Positions 4,646-6,884 of a stretch of DNA of 6,884 nt are shown here, in pieces. How positions within the stretch are numbered: the stretch's first letter is position 1; every line of letters starts with the position of its first letter. A program made the translations under genes and the position numbers. The notes beneath the pieces were generated by a model. That model was not told the DNA's origin, did no database searches, and saw only the letters and a program-made list of their open reading frames with translations. Source of the DNA: Christensenella sp. UBA5399 (GTDB lineage: Bacteria > Bacillota > Clostridia > Christensenellales > Christensenellaceae); contig DHOD01000104.1 of assembly GCA_002407725.1 (NCBI GenBank), forward strand, positions 17,503-24,386. Direction: 5' to 3'.

Positions 4646-5662
4646 ATGTCAATAGAACAAATTGTTGAAAATGCGCTTAACGATATCATGGCAGCGCAGG
4701 ACAGCGCGACACTCAATGATGTGCGCGTCAAACACTTGGGCAAAAAGGGCGAGATTACGTTGCAAATGAAACAAATGGGCGCCCTGAGCTCGGAAGAGCG
4801 CCCCGCCTTTGGGAAAAGCGTCAACACTGCACGCGCCAAGGTCGAGGAGGCGCTCAAGGAAAAGCAAACACAGATCGAATCAGCAGAGCAACAGGGCAAG
4901 CTGGAAAAGGAACGGGTAGACATCACGCTGCCCGGCAAGATGACGCCGCCCGGCGCATTCCATCCGTTGACCAAAGTCTATTACGAACTGCGCGATATCT
5001 TTCTGGGTATGGGGTTTGACGTCGTGGAGGGCCCTGAGGTGGAGCTGGACAAATACAATTTTGAAATGCTCAACATCCCCAAAGAACACCCCGCGCGCGA
5101 TGCGCAGGATACATTCTATGTAAGCGAAGATATTGTGCTGCGCACCCATACGTCCCCCGTGCAGATCCGGACAATGCTTAAGCAAAAACCGCCTATCCGC
5201 ATGATATGCCCTGGGCGCGTGTTCCGCTGCGATGATGTGGATGCGACGCATTCGCCTGTTTTCATGCAGTTGGAAGGGCTTGTAGTGGATAAAAACATCC
5301 GCTTTTCCGACCTCAAGGGAACGATCGACACATTTTTGAGAAGCTATTACGGCGAACATGTCACAACAAAGTTCCGTCCGGGCTTTTTCCCGTTTACCGA
5401 ACCCTCTGCCGAAGCGGACGTAACCTGCACGGTTTGCGGCGGCGACGGCTGTAGCGCGTGCAAGGGGGCAGGTATGATCGAAGTGCTGGGCTGCGGACTG
5501 GTCAACCCCGTTGTACTGGAAGGCGTGGGGATCGACCCGCACGAATATTCCGGCTTTGCGTTTGGCATGGGCATTGACCGTCTGGCGAACACCAAATACG
5601 GCATTACCGATATACGGCTGCTGTACGAAAACGATGTGCGGTTTTTGCAACAGTTTGTGTAA
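4646..5662 (+). CDS. pheS: Phenylalanine-tRNA ligase alpha subunit
   Basis: PheS is the catalytic class II subunit of the (alpha-beta)2 synthetase that charges tRNA-Phe. The 338-aa product has an N-terminal helical coiled-coil tRNA-binding arm (1-85), then LRTHTSPVQ (165-173), motif 2 GRVFRCDDVDATHSPVF (190-206) with EGLVVD, and motif 3 GFAFGMGIDRLA (303-314) with the Ala of FAFG intact, so the normal Phe pocket is expected. A Cys cluster (C261, C264, C269, C272 in CTVCGGDGCSAC) probably binds zinc, as in many Bacillota PheS. Length is typical. It starts 3 nt after the methyltransferase stop, with GAAAGG at 4634-4639 as ribosome site inside the preceding gene, so the two are likely co-transcribed. 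pheT follows after 57 nt. Confidence 0.98.
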   Translation: MSIEQIVENALNDIMAAQDSATLNDVRVKHLGKKGEITLQMKQMGALSSEERPAFGKSVNTARAKVEEALKEKQTQIESAEQQGKLEKERVDITLPGKMTPPGAFHPLTKVYYELRDIFLGMGFDVVEGPEVELDKYNFEMLNIPKEHPARDAQDTFYVSEDIVLRTHTSPVQIRTMLKQKPPIRMICPGRVFRCDDVDATHSPVFMQLEGLVVDKNIRFSDLKGTIDTFLRSYYGEHVTTKFRPGFFPFTEPSAEADVTCTVCGGDGCSACKGAGMIEVLGCGLVNPVVLEGVGIDPHEYSGFAFGMGIDRLANTKYGITDIRLLYENDVRFLQQFV

Positions 5663-5686
5663 TGATTCTTTTAATAAAGCGATTGT

Positions 5687-5708
5687 AACGGCTGCACTTG
5701 CCGTTTTT
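5687..5708 (+). other. Small hairpin plus T run between pheS and pheT
   Basis: AACGGC (5687-5692) and GCCGTT (5700-5705) form a 6-bp stem with a 7-nt loop, overlapping a T5 run (5704-5708), and the pheT Shine-Dalgarno GGAGGT (5709-5714) follows at once. It could act as a weak attenuator, a 3'-end stabiliser, or a modulator of pheT translation. It is too weak to call a terminator with confidence. Confidence 0.4.
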
Positions 5709-5719
5709 GGAGGTAATAG

Positions 5720-6884
5720 ATGTTAGTACCATACAGATGGATACAGGACTACGCCAGCATTACGTCGGACGTCCGCACTTTGGCGGACAAGATGGTCATG
5801 ACGGGCAACGGTGTGGAGCAAATAGAATATCTGGGCGAAGATATCAAAAATGTAATTGTCGGACGTATCGAAAAAATTGAAAAGCACCCAGATGCGGATA
5901 AGCTGCAGGTGTGCCAGTTAAATGTTGGCGAAAGTGAATTGCTGCAGATTGTAACCGGTGCGACCAACGTGTTTGAGGGCGCGTACGTCCCCGTGGCGCG
6001 CGCGGTGGCACAACTCCCTTCGGGGCCGATCAAAAAAGGCAAACTGCGCGGCGTTGAATCGTTTGGCATGCTGTGCTCGGGCGAGGAACTGAACTTGACC
6101 GAGGCCGACCTTGTGGGCGCGGGCGTGGACGGCATATTGATTTTGCAGGGGCAACCCGCCCCGGGAACGGATATTGTGGAATTGCTGGAGCTCTCGGGCG
6201 CAGTCATTGAATTTGAAATTGGCGCAAACCGTCCCGACTGCCTGAGCGTCATGGGCATTGCGCGCGAAGCCGCCGCCGCCGATGACGCCGTGTTTACCGA
6301 ACCGGAAACCAACTATGTGGAAACAGACGTGGAAACGGCAGACATGGTCGGCGTCACAGTGCAGGACATTGACCTGTGCACGCGCTATATTGCCGCCGCT
6401 GTAACCGATGTGACAATTGCGCCATCCCCCGACTGGATGCGCTTGCGCCTGCGCGAGGCAGGTATCCGTCCCATCAACAACATCGTCGACATCACCAACT
6501 TTGTGATGCTGGAGACCGGCCAGCCCATGCACGCGTTTGACGCGGCAAACATCCGCGGCAACCAGATCATTGTCCGGCGCGCAAAAGCGGGCGAGAAGAT
6601 GGTCACATTGGATGATAAGCCGCACGAATTCACCGAAAACAATCTGTTGATCTGTGATGCGGAAGACCCCATCGGCATCGCGGGCGTAATGGGCGGGCAG
6701 AATTCCGAAATCAAGGAAACCACCAAGACCGTCATATTTGAAGCGGCGAAATTTGCATACGGCAATGTTCGTCAAACATCGCGCGCGCTTGGCATCGCAA
6801 CAGAAAGTTCGATGCGCTTTTCAAAAGGGATCGACGCGGTAACCACTATGTTCGCAATGAAACGGGCGCTCACACTGATCGACC
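5720..6884 (+). CDS. pheT: Phenylalanine-tRNA ligase beta subunit, N-terminal half
   Basis: The open frame starts at ATG 5720 and runs uninterrupted for 388 codons to the right edge, roughly half of the usual ~800-aa protein. It begins MLVPYRWIQDY. An EMAP-like tRNA-binding domain follows at about 42-150 (IVGRIEKIEKHPDADKL, VTGATNV, IKKGKLRGVESFGMLCSGEE). Then come EFEIGANRPDCLSVMGIARE (164-183) and the B3/B4 editing region, with RPINNIVDITNFVMLETGQPMHAFD (250-274), IAGVMGG (320-326), and the TSRALGIATESSMRFSKGID stretch (353-372). PheT supplies tRNA recognition and hydrolysis of Tyr-tRNA-Phe. The ribosome site GGAGGT (5709-5714) is five bases from the ATG. No frameshift is seen; the C-terminal part, including the anticodon-binding domain, is outside the window. 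Confidence 0.98.
   Translation, partial: MLVPYRWIQDYASITSDVRTLADKMVMTGNGVEQIEYLGEDIKNVIVGRIEKIEKHPDADKLQVCQLNVGESELLQIVTGATNVFEGAYVPVARAVAQLPSGPIKKGKLRGVESFGMLCSGEELNLTEADLVGAGVDGILILQGQPAPGTDIVELLELSGAVIEFEIGANRPDCLSVMGIAREAAAADDAVFTEPETNYVETDVETADMVGVTVQDIDLCTRYIAAAVTDVTIAPSPDWMRLRLREAGIRPINNIVDITNFVMLETGQPMHAFDAANIRGNQIIVRRAKAGEKMVTLDDKPHEFTENNLLICDAEDPIGIAGVMGGQNSEIKETTKTVIFEAAKFAYGNVRQTSRALGIATESSMRFSKGIDAVTTMFAMKRALTLID

Noticed and set aside
4886..5662. Cys-rich insert in PheS (CTVCGGDGCSAC) as a novel zinc module
   Set aside because: A CxxC-type cluster at this place is common in PheS of Bacillota, so it is a family feature and not a new fusion.
1..6884. Transposase, integrase, CRISPR array, tRNA or toxin-antitoxin genes
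   Set aside because: I looked on both strands and found no catalytic motifs, regularly spaced repeats or tRNA-like cloverleaf sequences to support any of these.

Overview
The window looks like chromosomal DNA of a Bacillota (Firmicutes) bacterium, most likely a member of Clostridia of moderate to fairly high G+C. This rests on the YkoE-type thiamine transport operon under a TPP riboswitch, the four-cysteine insert in PheS, the TrmH/YsgA-type gene directly before pheS, and the gene order infC-rpmI-rplT-(methylase)-pheS-pheT. I cannot name a genus or species from the sequence alone.

Left part (1-1990, minus strand): a thiamine or thiamine-precursor uptake operon that runs off the left edge. 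In transcription order it has a sigma-A-type promoter (1959-1987), a TPP riboswitch (about 1865-1950), an intrinsic terminator in the leader (1801-1835) with a visible alternative antiterminator pairing, ykoE (ECF transporter substrate-specific membrane component), a ThiY/NMT1-family pyrimidine-binding protein without a signal peptide, and the start of a YkoD-like ATPase. All three genes overlap or nearly overlap and appear translationally coupled. The point of interest is that a protein of the extracellular binding-protein family is encoded as a leaderless, apparently cytoplasmic protein inside an ECF operon. Bacillus has the soluble thiamine-binding protein YkoF in the same kind of operon.

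Middle (1990-2460): about 470 bases with no convincing gene. It holds three successive inverted repeats (2134-2177, 2242-2300, 2313-2336). The last resembles an intrinsic terminator on either strand, and there is a possible promoter -10 box at 2078-2083. It may be a decayed or repeat element, or a small RNA locus.

Right part (2461-6884, plus strand): a translation-gene block. A strong promoter (2461-2490) drives a structured leader of about 135 nt and then infC, rpmI and rplT, closed by a strong terminator (3818-3865). infC has no AUG, GUG or UUG at the right place and must start at an AUC codon (2634), the type of rare start that underlies IF3 autoregulation. After the terminator come a SpoU/TrmH-family RNA methyltransferase, pheS and the first half of pheT (388 codons, running off the right edge). 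Phe T-box regulation, common before pheST in Bacillota, has no room here.

Most genes are ordinary housekeeping genes. The parts worth a second look are the leaderless ThiY-like protein, the infC leader and its start codon, and the hairpin-rich intergenic segment.
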